Positions 41,672-50,327 are shown, counted from the stretch's first letter. The stretch: 64,000 nt of DNA from Actinomadura rupiterrae (GCF_024172125.1 NZ_JAMZEA010000013.1:124001-188000), one strand, 5' to 3'. The notes: generated from the sequence alone by a model not told the origin. Translations and numbers: made by a program.

Positions 41672-41693
41672 AGATGTGACTCAGCTCACATCT
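41672..41693. promoter_or_regulatory. Inverted repeat upstream of the alkylation-repair operon
   Basis: AGATGTGA-CTCAGC-TCACATCT: perfect 8-bp arms, about 60 bases before the first start codon at 41615. It could be an operator for a repressor or activator outside the window. I could not fit a convincing sigma-factor -35/-10 pair to it. Confidence 0.6.
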
Positions 41694-41771
41694 GTATTCC
41701 TTGGCCGATCCGTCGCCGAGATGGAGAGGGCGTCGTTCAGCTCTTGGTGCCGGGCGCCCCGGCTAGAGCGG

Positions 41772-42065
41772 TTAGTCGGCGCCTTCGACTATGCGGAAGT
41801 CGCGCTCGACGCCGTCCGCGAGGGCGGCGAGTGCCTTCTGGTAGGCCGGGCTTTCGCGGGTCGCGACGGCCTGCTCGAAGGTGTCGAACTCGATCAGGAC
41901 GACGCGCTCGGCGATTCCGGCGTCATACGCTTCGGTCCGGCCGCCGCGGACGAAGGTCCGTCCACCCCCGGCCGCGACGGCGACGCGGGCCAGTTCGTTG
42001 TAGGCAGCCAGCTTCTCGGGGTCGGAAATGGTGCGGTAGACGCTGACCCAGTAGCCCTTGGGCAT
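41772..42065 (-). CDS. DUF1330 family protein
   Basis: 97 residues from ATG 42065 (GGAGG upstream). MPKGYWVSVYRTISDPEKLA and VVLIEFDTFEQAVATRESPA are the dimeric alpha/beta-barrel DUF1330 pattern. Function unknown; family found near monooxygenases. It lies 33 bp after the end of the MFS gene, same strand, so it may share its transcript. Confidence 0.88.
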   Translation of the reverse strand: MPKGYWVSVYRTISDPEKLAAYNELARVAVAAGGGRTFVRGGRTEAYDAGIAERVVLIEFDTFEQAVATRESPAYQKALAALADGVERDFRIVEGAD

Positions 42066-42098
42066 GGGACCTCCAGTGTGGGGATGAGCGCATCGGAC

Positions 42099-43526
42099 TT
42101 AGGGCTTGGACGAGTGCCGGCGGGCGAGGGCGAGGCTGATCAGCGTCGTGATCGCCATGGCGCCGATGCCGACCAGCGCCGCTGTGGTGTACGCGCCGTC
42201 GTCGGGGAAGAGGTGGCCGGGGCCGGTGCCCGCGGCGAGGATCAGGCCGCCGATGGCGCTGCCCAGGGAGTACCCGACGCTGCGGACGACGTAGTTGAAG
42301 CTCATGGCGCTCGACGTCTCGCTCTTGGGGGTGACGGCCAGGATGACGCCCGGCATCGCGGCCGAGAAGCCGCCGACGCCCAAGCCGAGCACGCCCATCG
42401 CCGCGAACAGTTCGGCCAGGTCCGACCGGGCCGCCGCGAACAGGGCGAACCCGCCGCCGACCACGACGGCGCTGCCGGCCAGCAGCAAGGGGTCGGCGAT
42501 CCGCGTCCGGACGCGCGGGGTGAGCTTCCCGGCGACGAACCCCAGCACCGAGAACGGGATGAGGACCAGCCCGGCGACGAAGGTCGTCAGCCCGAAGCCG
42601 TAGCCGGCGCCGTGCGGGGTCTGCGCGTACCGGGTGATGAGCGTGAGCAGGAGGTACATGCCGATCCCGGCGACGAACATGGCGAGGTTCGCGCCGGCGA
42701 CCGCCGGATGCCGCACCGCCCGCACGTCGATCAGGGGTGTCGTGCTGCGCAGCTCGATGACGGCCCAGACGCCGAGCAGCACCACCGCGACGGCGGCAAG
42801 GCCCGCCGCCACGACCAGGTGTCGGCTCCACAGATTCCGTTCGCCGGCGAGGAAAAGCACCAGGAGCAGCGCAGCGGCCAGGACGACCGCGCCCGGTACG
42901 TCCAGACGGGCGGAGCGTCCTTGCGGGGGTTGGGGGATGGAGCGCCAGGCGGTCAGGAGGGCGGCGGCGGTGACGACCAGACCGAGGCCGTAGGCGGCCC
43001 GCAGTCCGCCGAGCTCGGCGAGCAGCGCGGCCAGCGGGTAGCCGACACCGGCCCCGATGATCGAGACCACCGAGATCAGGGCGATCACGGCCGCGCTGCG
43101 CTCCTCGGGCAGGTGGTCGCGGGCCACGCCCATCATCAGCGCCGTCAGCCCGAGCCCGACGCCCTGGGCGGTCCGGCCGGCCAGCAGCCACGCGAACGGC
43201 AGCGGCAGCACGGTGAGCGCGCTGCCGGCGACGACGACCGCCAACGTGGCGAGGATCGTGGTCCGCCGGTGCGGACCGGCTCCGAGCCGTCCCAGCACCG
43301 GTGTGGCGACGGCGCCGCTCAGCAGCGCGACCGTCAGCGTCCACTGCGCGCTGCCGAGCGAGACGTGCAACGAGGTCGCCACGCTGGTGATGAGCGGCGT
43401 GCCGAGGCTGCCGACCGCCGCCACGACCAGGGCGATGAACATCAGGGCGGGGACCAGCAGCCGCGTCTCGGAACGCGCCACCGGGAGCGTCGTTACCCCG
43501 GCCCCCTCGACCGGCCGGCCGCTCAT
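42099..43526 (-). CDS. MFS drug-efflux transporter (DHA2-like)
   Basis: 475 residues with about 14 hydrophobic segments. Motif A-like GAVATPVLGRLGAGPHRRTT after the second segment and LAGRTAQGVGLGLTALMMG for segment 4-5 point to the drug:H+ antiporter-2 branch. The start ATG overlaps the MarR stop (ATGA), so the two are co-translated and MarR probably represses both. Substrates unknown. Confidence 0.92.
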   Translation of the reverse strand: MSGRPVEGAGVTTLPVARSETRLLVPALMFIALVVAAVGSLGTPLITSVATSLHVSLGSAQWTLTVALLSGAVATPVLGRLGAGPHRRTTILATLAVVVAGSALTVLPLPFAWLLAGRTAQGVGLGLTALMMGVARDHLPEERSAAVIALISVVSIIGAGVGYPLAALLAELGGLRAAYGLGLVVTAAALLTAWRSIPQPPQGRSARLDVPGAVVLAAALLLVLFLAGERNLWSRHLVVAAGLAAVAVVLLGVWAVIELRSTTPLIDVRAVRHPAVAGANLAMFVAGIGMYLLLTLITRYAQTPHGAGYGFGLTTFVAGLVLIPFSVLGFVAGKLTPRVRTRIADPLLLAGSAVVVGGGFALFAAARSDLAELFAAMGVLGLGVGGFSAAMPGVILAVTPKSETSSAMSFNYVVRSVGYSLGSAIGGLILAAGTGPGHLFPDDGAYTTAALVGIGAMAITTLISLALARRHSSKP

Positions 43527-43981
43527 TGCCTCGGGGCCTGGCGGTCCTGGCTTTGCAGCTCCGCCAGATGCTCCAGCGCCGGAAGCGCCGCCACCAGCGC
43601 CTCGACCTCGTCCCCGCTGAGCTCACCGATCAGCCGCTCGAACGCCTGGACGCCTGCCTGGCGACGCGTCCGGACGTAGGAGACGCCGGCCTCGGTCAGG
43701 CACACCAGCGTGACCCGCTTGTCGGACGGATCGCCCTTCCGCTCGACCAGCCCGGACTCCTCCATCACCCGGACCAGGGCGGTCATCGCGGGCTGGGTGA
43801 CGCCCTCGACCGCGGCCAGATCGGTGATGCGCCGTGGGCCGGTCCGGTCCAGTGTGGCCAGGGTGGCGGCGGACGTCAGGCTCATGTCCCGGGGCAGGCG
43901 TCTCGCGGCCCTGGTGGCCAGGCCATAGAGGGCCGCCCCGATGGCCGGGGATGCCTCAGAAGCACTGTCTTGACGGCTCAC
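43523..43981 (-). CDS. MarR-family regulator
   Basis: 152 residues from GTG 43981; the TTG at 43987 is not needed. Winged helix: RRITDLAAVEGVTQPAMTAL and VRVMEESGLVERKGDPSDKR, the characteristic MarR wing with DxR. Likely leaderless: TATGCT (43988-43993, minus strand) sits six bases before the start. Controls the coupled MFS exporter. Confidence 0.92.
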   Translation of the reverse strand: MSRQDSASEASPAIGAALYGLATRAARRLPRDMSLTSAATLATLDRTGPRRITDLAAVEGVTQPAMTALVRVMEESGLVERKGDPSDKRVTLVCLTEAGVSYVRTRRQAGVQAFERLIGELSGDEVEALVAALPALEHLAELQSQDRQAPRQ

Positions 43982-44017
43982 CGGCAAAGCATAGCATTTT
44001 TATATATATCCCTTATG
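43982..44017 (-). promoter_or_regulatory. AT-rich promoter of the MarR/MFS operon
   Basis: Minus-strand TATGCT ends six bases before GTG 43981, inside an unusually AT-rich patch (GATATATATAAAAATGCTAT). This matches the leaderless arrangement seen before the XRE-cupin gene at 16.9 kb. Confidence 0.6.
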
Positions 44018-44106
44018 GAAGTGGTCGGAGGCGCGGACTCTCCGGTGGTTGCGCTGGGCTGGCGAGCGAGGCTCGGCGGGACGCGGCGGCCCGGTAGGTT
44101 CTCGTC

Positions 44107-44712
44107 GTGGACGGGATCACGGGCATCATCGCGACGGCCGCGGGCATGTTCGCGGGGACGAATGTGGACGACATCATCATCCTGACGGTGTTGTTCCTGT
44201 CCGCGCGCGCGTCGGGCAGCCCCCGACCGTGGCAGATCTGGGGCGGTCAGTACCTCGGGATCGCGGCCCTGGTCCTGGTGTCGGTGATCGCAGCGCTCGG
44301 TCTGACCATCGTGCCCGATGACTGGGTCGGGCTCCTCGGCTTGGTCCCGCTCGTCCTCGGCGTGAAAGGCCTGGTCATCGCTATTCGGGCCCGCAACGAG
44401 GGTGAAAACACCTCTCCCGCGGTCGCGTCTGGCCTGCTGTCGGTCGCCGGAGTGACGATCGCCAACGGCGCCGACAACATCTCGGTCTACACGCCGGTCT
44501 TCCGCACCATCGGGGCCGCTCCGACCGCCGTGACGATCGGCGTCTTCATCCTCGGCGTGGCCCTGTGGTGCCTGGCCGCCTCCTGGCCCGGCTCCCACAA
44601 GAAGGTCATCGGGGTCGTAGAACGCTATGGCCAGTGGCTTGTGCCTGCCGTGTTCGTCGTCATCGGCGGCCTCATCGTGATCGACTCCGGAGTCCTCGGC
44701 AAGATCTTCTAA
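44107..44712 (+). CDS. CadD-family cadmium-resistance/transport protein
   Basis: 201 residues from GTG 44107. About six membrane segments. FAGTNVDDIIILTVLFLSAR and GVTIANGADNISVYTPVF, each with conserved Asp/Asn in a membrane segment, are the duplicated family motifs of CadD (PF03596). Presumed cation exporter; no metal-sensing regulator adjacent, so the substrate may not be cadmium. Confidence 0.88.
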   Translation: MDGITGIIATAAGMFAGTNVDDIIILTVLFLSARASGSPRPWQIWGGQYLGIAALVLVSVIAALGLTIVPDDWVGLLGLVPLVLGVKGLVIAIRARNEGENTSPAVASGLLSVAGVTIANGADNISVYTPVFRTIGAAPTAVTIGVFILGVALWCLAASWPGSHKKVIGVVERYGQWLVPAVFVVIGGLIVIDSGVLGKIF

Positions 44713-44778
44713 GCGCCGAAAACCCCGGTACCGAGCCCGTGCGCTTCTAGAGGCGCAGAGAACCAGGGGCGCCCCGGG

Positions 44779-45366
44779 TCAGCGGGCGCGGAGGCCGTCA
44801 AGGATGAGCGAGACGACCGCGGCGGAGTTCGCTTCGGTCTCCGGGACGTGCCATTCCGCGGCGTGCGTCGGGTCGTGGAAGCGGCTCGTCGCGTTCAGGA
44901 CGGCTCGCGCGAGCACGTCCGGCTCGCCGGCGGCGAAGTCGCCGCTGGCAACACCGTCGATAATGATGTCCCGGACCTGGGCCACCAGGAATTCGACGTG
45001 CCCGGAGGACACGGTGCTGTGCTCGGCCGCCAGTGCCTGGAAGGTGGCGAACAGTTCCGGGTCTTCCCTGACCTTCGTCCACTTGGTGGCGAACATGGCG
45101 GTGAGCAGGGCTCGCAACCGCTCAGCCGGAGGCAGTCCGGGGGCGTGCGCCGCGGTGGCCAGCTCGTCCCGCACCCGGTCGAGCCAGCGGCGGATCACGG
45201 CCTCGCGGAGCGCGGCCTTGGACGCGAAGTGCCGGTACACGCTGCCGTGGCTCACGCCCAGCTCGCGCGCGACGTCGAGCACGGTCGTCTTCTCCGGACC
45301 GTGACGGCGCAGCACCTCCTCGGTGGCCGACACGATCGTCTCCGCGTCGAGCGGCTCCCCGCGCAT
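44779..45366 (-). CDS. TetR-family regulator (divergent from aldo/keto reductase)
   Basis: 195 residues from ATG 45366 (AGGAGG four bases upstream). DNA-binding domain: IVSATEEVLRRHGPEKTTVL, DVARELGVSHGSVYRHFASK. The ligand domain (MFATKWTKVREDPELFATFQ) is of the YbiH/BetI-like C-terminal group. Faces the aldo/keto reductase-quinone reductase pair across two palindromes. Confidence 0.92.
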   Translation of the reverse strand: MRGEPLDAETIVSATEEVLRRHGPEKTTVLDVARELGVSHGSVYRHFASKAALREAVIRRWLDRVRDELATAAHAPGLPPAERLRALLTAMFATKWTKVREDPELFATFQALAAEHSTVSSGHVEFLVAQVRDIIIDGVASGDFAAGEPDVLARAVLNATSRFHDPTHAAEWHVPETEANSAAVVSLILDGLRAR

Positions 45367-45439
45367 CGGGCCTCCTTGCCGGCTGGTCACCTCGTCCGCC
45401 TGGCGAACGTACGTCGCGGCGGAGTGGCCGGTCAAATTC

Positions 45440-45472
45440 TGTCACCGCGCTGACAAATATTGAAATCTGTCA
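45440..45472. promoter_or_regulatory. Overlapping TetR operators
   Basis: TGTCA(45440)-N6-TGACA(45455) and TGACA(45451)-N12-TGTCA(45472) share a half-site. They lie between starts at 45366 and 45545. Likely binding region of the neighbouring TetR protein. Confidence 0.65.
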
Positions 45473-45509
45473 GCACAAGTTTGTAGGGTGTCACCGCCCG
45501 CACCTCGAT

Positions 45510-45553
45510 CGAGAGGGAACCCGTGATCAACCGAGAGGGAACCCGTGATCAAC
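45510..45553 (+). repeat. Perfect 22-bp tandem duplication of ribosome site and start
   Basis: CGAGAGGGAACCCGTGATCA and the next two bases occur twice without a mismatch (45510-45531, 45532-45553). Each copy has GAGAGGGA and a GTG (45523, 45545). As 22 is not a multiple of three, only the second start is in frame with the reductase; the first reads a short overlapping frame. Confidence 0.95.
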
Positions 45554-46450
45554 ACCGCCACTGCCCGCTTCGCCGGCCGCTCCGTGTTCCGGATCGGCTA
45601 CGGCGCGCTCCAGCTGCACCGCCTGCACGATCGCCGCGATGAGGCCGTGGCCCTGCTCCGGCGCGCCGTCGAGCTGGGCGTGAACCACGTCGACACCGCC
45701 GAGTTCTACGGCTCCGGCTTCGCCAACGCCGCGATCCGCGAAGCCCTGCGCCCCGAGGACGACGTCCTGATCGTCACCAAGGTCGGCGCCGACCCCGACC
45801 CCGGCGGGCCCCTACCGCTCCGGATCGCGCAGCGGCCCGAGCAGCTGCGGGCCAGCGTCGAGGACAACCTGCGCAGCCTCGGCCTGGACCGGCTCCCGGT
45901 GGTCAACCTCCGGCGCCTGGACACCGGCCCCGGCCTGCGCGCCGAGGGCGTCCAGATCGTCGACCTGGACGACCAGCTCGCGACGATGACCGCCCTCCGC
46001 GACGAGGGCAAGATCGGCGCGATCGGCCTGAGCGGCGTCACCATCGACGGCCTGCGCCGCGCGATCCCGGCCGGCGTCGCCTGCGTGCAGAACGCCTACA
46101 GCCTGGCCTCCCGGGACGACGAGGACATGCTGCGGCTCTGCGCCGCCGAGGGCATCGCGTGGGTGCCGTTCTTCCCGCTCGGCGGCGCCGGCACCGGCCT
46201 GCCCAAGGTCACCGAGGACTCGGCCGTGCTCGCCGCGGCCGAGTCCCTGGGCGTCACCCCGTCCCAGATCGGCCTGGCCTGGCTCCTGCACCACGCGCCG
46301 AACATCCTGCTCATTCCCGGCACCGCCGACCCCGCTCACCTGGAGGCCAACATGGCGGTCAGCGAGATCACCCTCAACGGGGACCTGCTGCCCACGCTCG
46401 ATGCCATCGAGTCCCGGTCCAACAACCTCCCGTTCGGCGCGGCGTCATGA
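45545..46450 (+). CDS. Aldo/keto reductase
   Basis: 301 residues from GTG 45545. TIM barrel with GYGALQLHRLHDRRDEAVAL, catalytic Asp/Tyr in VNHVDTAEFYGSG, Lys in VTKVG, and NADPH-binding end LIPGTADPAHLEANMAVSEI. The usual catalytic His (normally in a xxHxxD strand) is replaced: VVNLRRLD, as in the actinobacterial Tas/YajO-like subgroup. Ends in a 4-base overlap with the quinone reductase gene. Confidence 0.92.
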   Translation: MINTATARFAGRSVFRIGYGALQLHRLHDRRDEAVALLRRAVELGVNHVDTAEFYGSGFANAAIREALRPEDDVLIVTKVGADPDPGGPLPLRIAQRPEQLRASVEDNLRSLGLDRLPVVNLRRLDTGPGLRAEGVQIVDLDDQLATMTALRDEGKIGAIGLSGVTIDGLRRAIPAGVACVQNAYSLASRDDEDMLRLCAAEGIAWVPFFPLGGAGTGLPKVTEDSAVLAAAESLGVTPSQIGLAWLLHHAPNILLIPGTADPAHLEANMAVSEITLNGDLLPTLDAIESRSNNLPFGAAS

Positions 46451-47466
46451 AGGCCGTCGTCTACCGCGACAACGGCGGTCCCGAGGTTCTCCAGGTCGTC
46501 GACCGCGAACGGCCCGTCCCGGCTCCCGGTGAGGTCCGCGTCCGGGTAGCCGTGTCCGGGGTCAACCCCACCGACTGGCAGGCGCGCGCCGGACGGGCCC
46601 ACGCCAAGGCGTTCCCGGAGATCACACCGCACCTGGACGGCGCCGGGGTGATCGACGCGGTCGGCGAGGGGGTCGATCCGAGCCGGGTCGGCCAGCGGGT
46701 CTGGCTGTTCATGGCCGCCGCCGGACGGCCCACAGGCACCGCCGCGGAGTTCACGGTCGTACCGGCTGCGCAGGCCGTGCCGCTGCCGGACGAGACCGGC
46801 TTCGACGTTGGGGCCTCCCTCGGCGTCCCCGCACTCACCGCGCACCGGGCGCTCACCGTCGCCGAGGACGGGCCTCGCCGGCTGCGGCCCGGCGCGCTGT
46901 CCGGCAGGGTGGTGCTTGCCGCGGGCGGGGCCGGGGCGGTCGGGCACGCGGTGATCCAGCTCGCCCGCTGGGCCGGCGCCACCGTGATCAGCACGGTTAG
47001 CAGCCCGGACAAGGCCCGGCTGGCCAAGGCGGCCGGCGCCCACGACGTCATCGACTACCGCCAGGGCGATCCGGCCGCCGAGATCCGCGCGGCCGCTCCT
47101 GACGGCGTGGACATCGTCACCGAGGTCGCGCTCGGCGCGAATCTCGCCCTTGACCTGGCCGTCCTGCGGACGCGCGGCACGATCTCCACATTCGCCAACG
47201 AAGGCGGCAAGCCGGTCGAGCTGAACGTGCTGCAGAACATGGTGCTGAACACCCGCCTGCAATTCCTGGTGCTCTACACCGCCGGTCCTGATGTCCGCGC
47301 TGCGGCCGTCGAGGATGTCGCCGCGGCCGTCCGCGACGGCGCCCTGCCGGTCGGCGAAGAGCACGGCCTTCCTCTGGTCCGCTTCCCTCTGGCCCGCACC
47401 GCGGACGCGCACCGGGCAGTCGAGGGCGGCGCGGTCGGCAAGGTCCTGATCGACGTCACGTCATGA
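46447..47466 (+). CDS. NADPH:quinone reductase, zinc-independent MDR family
   Basis: 339 residues from ATG 46447 (ATGA overlap). MDR fold: MKAVVYRDNGGPEVLQVVDR, SGVNPTDWQARAG, nucleotide loop LAAGGAGAVGHAVIQLARWA, VISTVSSPDKARLAKAAGAH. No structural zinc Cys cluster. Reduces quinones or enones with NADPH. Co-regulated with the reductase by the divergent TetR; together a carbonyl/quinone detoxification module. Confidence 0.93.
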   Translation: MKAVVYRDNGGPEVLQVVDRERPVPAPGEVRVRVAVSGVNPTDWQARAGRAHAKAFPEITPHLDGAGVIDAVGEGVDPSRVGQRVWLFMAAAGRPTGTAAEFTVVPAAQAVPLPDETGFDVGASLGVPALTAHRALTVAEDGPRRLRPGALSGRVVLAAGGAGAVGHAVIQLARWAGATVISTVSSPDKARLAKAAGAHDVIDYRQGDPAAEIRAAAPDGVDIVTEVALGANLALDLAVLRTRGTISTFANEGGKPVELNVLQNMVLNTRLQFLVLYTAGPDVRAAAVEDVAAAVRDGALPVGEEHGLPLVRFPLARTADAHRAVEGGAVGKVLIDVTS

Positions 47467-47496
47467 AGGCCGCGTCCAGCCGCGTGCCACCCGGAA

Positions 47497-47790
47497 TCAG
47501 GCCGAGCAGTGGGTGGTGATTCCTTCCTGCTCGAACGAGGCCGCCTGGTCATAGACGGCCCAGTTGTTATAGGCCCGGTCGGTGTCGGGCTGGGGCGAGC
47601 CGTCGTCGACGAGGTCCACCCAGTACTGCCCCCATTGCGCGGACATGTACTGCGCATACGCCAGATCCCGGTAGCGGCTGGCGCAGTCCTTCGGCTTGGC
47701 CTGGGCCGCGTCCGGGGTGGCGTCCACAAGGCCGCCGGTTGCGAGCGTTGTCGTGATCGCCGCGATGGCGAGGGCTTTGTCAATCTTCAT
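47497..47790 (-). CDS. Small secreted protein
   Basis: 97 residues from ATG 47790. Signal peptide MKIDKALAIAAITTTLATGG, cleavage near AQA-K. Mature part rich in Trp/Tyr with two Cys (DCASRYRDLAYAQYMSAQWG and the final THCSA), which may pair. No family recognised. Confidence 0.7.
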   Translation of the reverse strand: MKIDKALAIAAITTTLATGGLVDATPDAAQAKPKDCASRYRDLAYAQYMSAQWGQYWVDLVDDGSPQPDTDRAYNNWAVYDQAASFEQEGITTHCSA

Positions 47791-47900
47791 CGGGGTTCTC
47801 CGGTGTCGGTTGTTGGCGGACGATCAGCGGGAGCGGTCGCCGACGGGCCACGGTCCAGGCCGTTTGTGGGACCCCGACCGGCCTGGACCGTGCGTCCCGG

Positions 47901-48458
47901 TCAGCCGCAGGAGAACCACTGCTCGTCGGAGTCCCCGGTGCTCCACACCGTCCGGAAGTCGCTCCAGGCGCTCCCCTGGCAGACGTAGATGGCGGTGACG
48001 ACGCCCACGCCGTTACCGCCGCTCCAGACCACGCTCCCGTTCCGGTAGATCGTGACCCACAGCCCGGCGCCGGATCCGTCGTTCTCGGGGTTGTAGCACT
48101 CGCCCTGGGCGATCACGCGGGGCGGCGAGTCGCCGGCGTAGTCCAGGTCGGTCTGCGCGTCCTTGCACCTGACCAGCGCGCCCGCCGCGGCAACCCGAGC
48201 AGGCGCGGCAACCCGAGCAGGCGCGGCGGCCCGGGCGGGCGCGGCAACCCGGGCGGGGGCGGCAGCTCGGGCGGGGGCGGTGGCCTCGGCGGGCACGACC
48301 GTCAGGGCGGCGAGCAGCCCCGCCGTACCGGCGCAGGCGATCGCCCGCGCCGGCAACCGCAGCCGAGGCCGGCCCGAGCGGCGACCCGACGTCCGTGTTC
48401 GTCCCGTCGGGCAGGGGCGTGCCCCACCCGCGGCGGACACCGATTTGCGTCTGTACAT
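47901..48458 (-). CDS. Secreted protein with an Ala-rich repeat
   Basis: 185 residues from ATG 48458. A long basic N-region (RTSGRRSGRPRLRLPARAIA) precedes the signal core. After it comes a low-complexity spacer of six-residue repeats (PARAAA/PARVAA, 18-bp units, 48180-48290). The C-terminal 90 residues form a Cys-containing beta-rich domain (CKDAQTDLDYAGDSPPRVIA, WVTIYRNGSVVWSGGNG). Function unknown. Confidence 0.75.
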   Translation of the reverse strand: MYRRKSVSAAGGARPCPTGRTRTSGRRSGRPRLRLPARAIACAGTAGLLAALTVVPAEATAPARAAAPARVAAPARAAAPARVAAPARVAAAGALVRCKDAQTDLDYAGDSPPRVIAQGECYNPENDGSGAGLWVTIYRNGSVVWSGGNGVGVVTAIYVCQGSAWSDFRTVWSTGDSDEQWFSCG

Positions 48459-48627
48459 CTGGCTCTCCTCCTCTGGCGGCCAGCGCCGGACTGGATGTCT
48501 GCGGCCGTTGCCGACGCTGCCAACCGTCCACGATTCGAACCGCCGAGGTGTCGCCGTACGTGCAGAACCCGATTGCCCACGCTGCACATCGAGCACGGGC
48601 CCTCCGGGAGCGGGACGGGGAATCCCC

Positions 48628-49593
48628 ATGGAGCAAACGGCGCAACGGTGGTCCACGCTGACGGCACCGCCGGCGACGCAGTTCACGCGCTGGCGCGAAG
48701 TCATCTGCGAGGCGTTCCTCGCGTTGACCCCCGAATCAGACTTGCGCGACGGTTTCGCCGGGACGGTCACCCAATGGCCGCTCGCCGAGCTGAGCATCGC
48801 CAGGATCGACTCCCAGCGGCAGCGGGTGCGGCGCACGGCACGCGACATCGAGCGCGTCCCGCAACACGGCTACTGCGCCAACCTGCAACTGCGCGGGACG
48901 AGCCTGATGGTCCAACACGGCCGTTCGACCGTCCTGGGTCCGGGAGACCTCGGGATCGTCGATGCCACCGAGCAGGGCGCTTTTGAGTTCGGTGGCGACT
49001 TCCGCCAGCTCTCCCTCTGGGTGCCGCAGCGGCTACTGGACGACCAGCTCAGCGCGCCCGTCCGGACGGCGACCCGGCTCGCCACGGCCACCGGCCCCGG
49101 CGCCGCGGTGCGCCATGTGCTCACCGCGCTCACCAAGGGCGACCTCACCGAAGGCAACGCCGCGCGCATGGCCGTCCACGCCTGCGCCATCCTGGCCATC
49201 GCGCTGGAGGAACGGGTCCGGGACGATACCGCGGCCACACCGATGCGCCACGACCGCCTGCACGCCTGCGCGCTGGCCGACATCGATGAGCATCTCGGCG
49301 ACGACGACCTGTCGGCGCCGGCGACCGCCCGGCGGCTGGGCATCTCGGTGCGCCTGCTGTATTCGCTGTTCGCTGACCGCGACCACAGCTACGCCACCGA
49401 AGTCCGGCGCCGCAGGCTGGAGCACGCACGGCGAGAGCTCCAAGACCCGGCGCGGGCGGGACGCCGGATCGTCGATGTGGCGGTCGAGGCCGGATTCCCC
49501 AACGTCACCAGCTTCCACCGCGCGTTCCGGCGCGAGTTCGGCCGCACCCCGGCCCAGGTCCGCATGACCGGCAGCGGCCCCGCCCGTCCTTGA
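48628..49593 (+). CDS. AraC-family regulator with cupin-like AraC-binding domain
   Basis: 321 residues from ATG 48628. The N-terminal AraC_binding_2-type sensor (LAELSIARIDSQRQRVRRTA, GTSLMVQHGRSTVLGPGDLG) is followed by two helix-turn-helices: LSAPATARRLGISVRLLYSL and RRIVDVAVEAGFPNVTSFHR with FGRTPAQVR. Such proteins sense small aromatic or aliphatic acids (XylS/FeaR-like). No obvious enzyme target beside it, only secreted-protein genes. Confidence 0.92.
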   Translation: MEQTAQRWSTLTAPPATQFTRWREVICEAFLALTPESDLRDGFAGTVTQWPLAELSIARIDSQRQRVRRTARDIERVPQHGYCANLQLRGTSLMVQHGRSTVLGPGDLGIVDATEQGAFEFGGDFRQLSLWVPQRLLDDQLSAPVRTATRLATATGPGAAVRHVLTALTKGDLTEGNAARMAVHACAILAIALEERVRDDTAATPMRHDRLHACALADIDEHLGDDDLSAPATARRLGISVRLLYSLFADRDHSYATEVRRRRLEHARRELQDPARAGRRIVDVAVEAGFPNVTSFHRAFRREFGRTPAQVRMTGSGPARP

Positions 49594-49728
49594 GATCGCT
49601 CGCAGGCGCGACGGACCACCCACGCCCGCGGAGGATTCCGGAAAAGGCGGGCCCTCCGGCGTCTACCAACGTTCATGAAACGGGAGTCCAATGGCGGCGG
49701 GGGCACCTCTCGATCCCTGGAGGCCATC

Positions 49729-50223
49729 ATGCGCCTACGTCTGCCCCATGCTCTCGGCGCCGCCGTGATGTTCGCGACCCCGCTGGCCGCGGTGCCCCTG
49801 ACCGCCGCACCGGCCCACGCCGCCGCCGTCTTCCAGTACAGGCTGTACACCGGCAGCTGGACGGAGCTGATGTACGGGTGGCCGTCGGGCGGGAAGGGAC
49901 CAGCCTGCCAGTACCGGACGAAGTACGACTCCGACTACGCCGTGCTGCGCGTCTACAGCGGATCGTGCGCCGGCTACGTCGTCTACGCCATCAACTCCTA
50001 CAACCGGCACACCACCCAAACCGGCTGGAGCGGCGGGCAGGACGGCTGCGGCGCCTACCTCCAGCGCTCCAGTAACGCCGATGGCACCGGAGCATGGTCT
50101 CGGGCGGCGCTCGTCCAGACACCAGGGACGCCGCCGCCGAACCCGGTCTACATCCAGTACTACTGGGGCCTCAACTACACCGGCTCACCACCGGCGTCAT
50201 CCATCGTCCGCCACTGCGTGTAG
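49729..50223 (+). CDS. Secreted hypothetical protein
   Basis: 164 residues from ATG 49729 (GGAGG five bases upstream). Signal peptide MRLRLPHALGAAVMFATPLA with AHA-A cleavage near 31. Mature domain rich in Tyr and Ser with paired Cys (GPACQYRTKYDSDYAVLRVY, SGSCAGYVVYAINSY, DGCGAYLQ). Beta-rich, resembles carbohydrate or wall-associated exported proteins; no named family. Confidence 0.7.
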   Translation: MRLRLPHALGAAVMFATPLAAVPLTAAPAHAAAVFQYRLYTGSWTELMYGWPSGGKGPACQYRTKYDSDYAVLRVYSGSCAGYVVYAINSYNRHTTQTGWSGGQDGCGAYLQRSSNADGTGAWSRAALVQTPGTPPPNPVYIQYYWGLNYTGSPPASSIVRHCV

Positions 50224-50290
50224 GCGGCGGGTGCCGGGAGGCCACGGGTTACCGGCCTGCGAACGGCCGGTGACGGGCATCGCCGCGGTG

Positions 50291-50319
50291 TTGACCTTGG
50301 GATTCGTTGTCCAGAATCC
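50291..50319 (+). promoter_or_regulatory. Promoter of the FAD oxidoreductase gene
   Basis: TTGACC at 50291-50296, a 17-base spacer, then GAATCC at 50314-50319. The next ATG (50328) is nine bases on, so the transcript is leaderless or nearly so, in keeping with no ribosome site before it. Confidence 0.6.
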
Positions 50320-50327
50320 TGATCGTC

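Noticed and set aside
41676..43679. 667-residue plus-strand ORF
   Set aside because: Gln/Asp/Arg-rich shadow opposite the DUF1330, MFS and MarR genes, whose motifs are clear.
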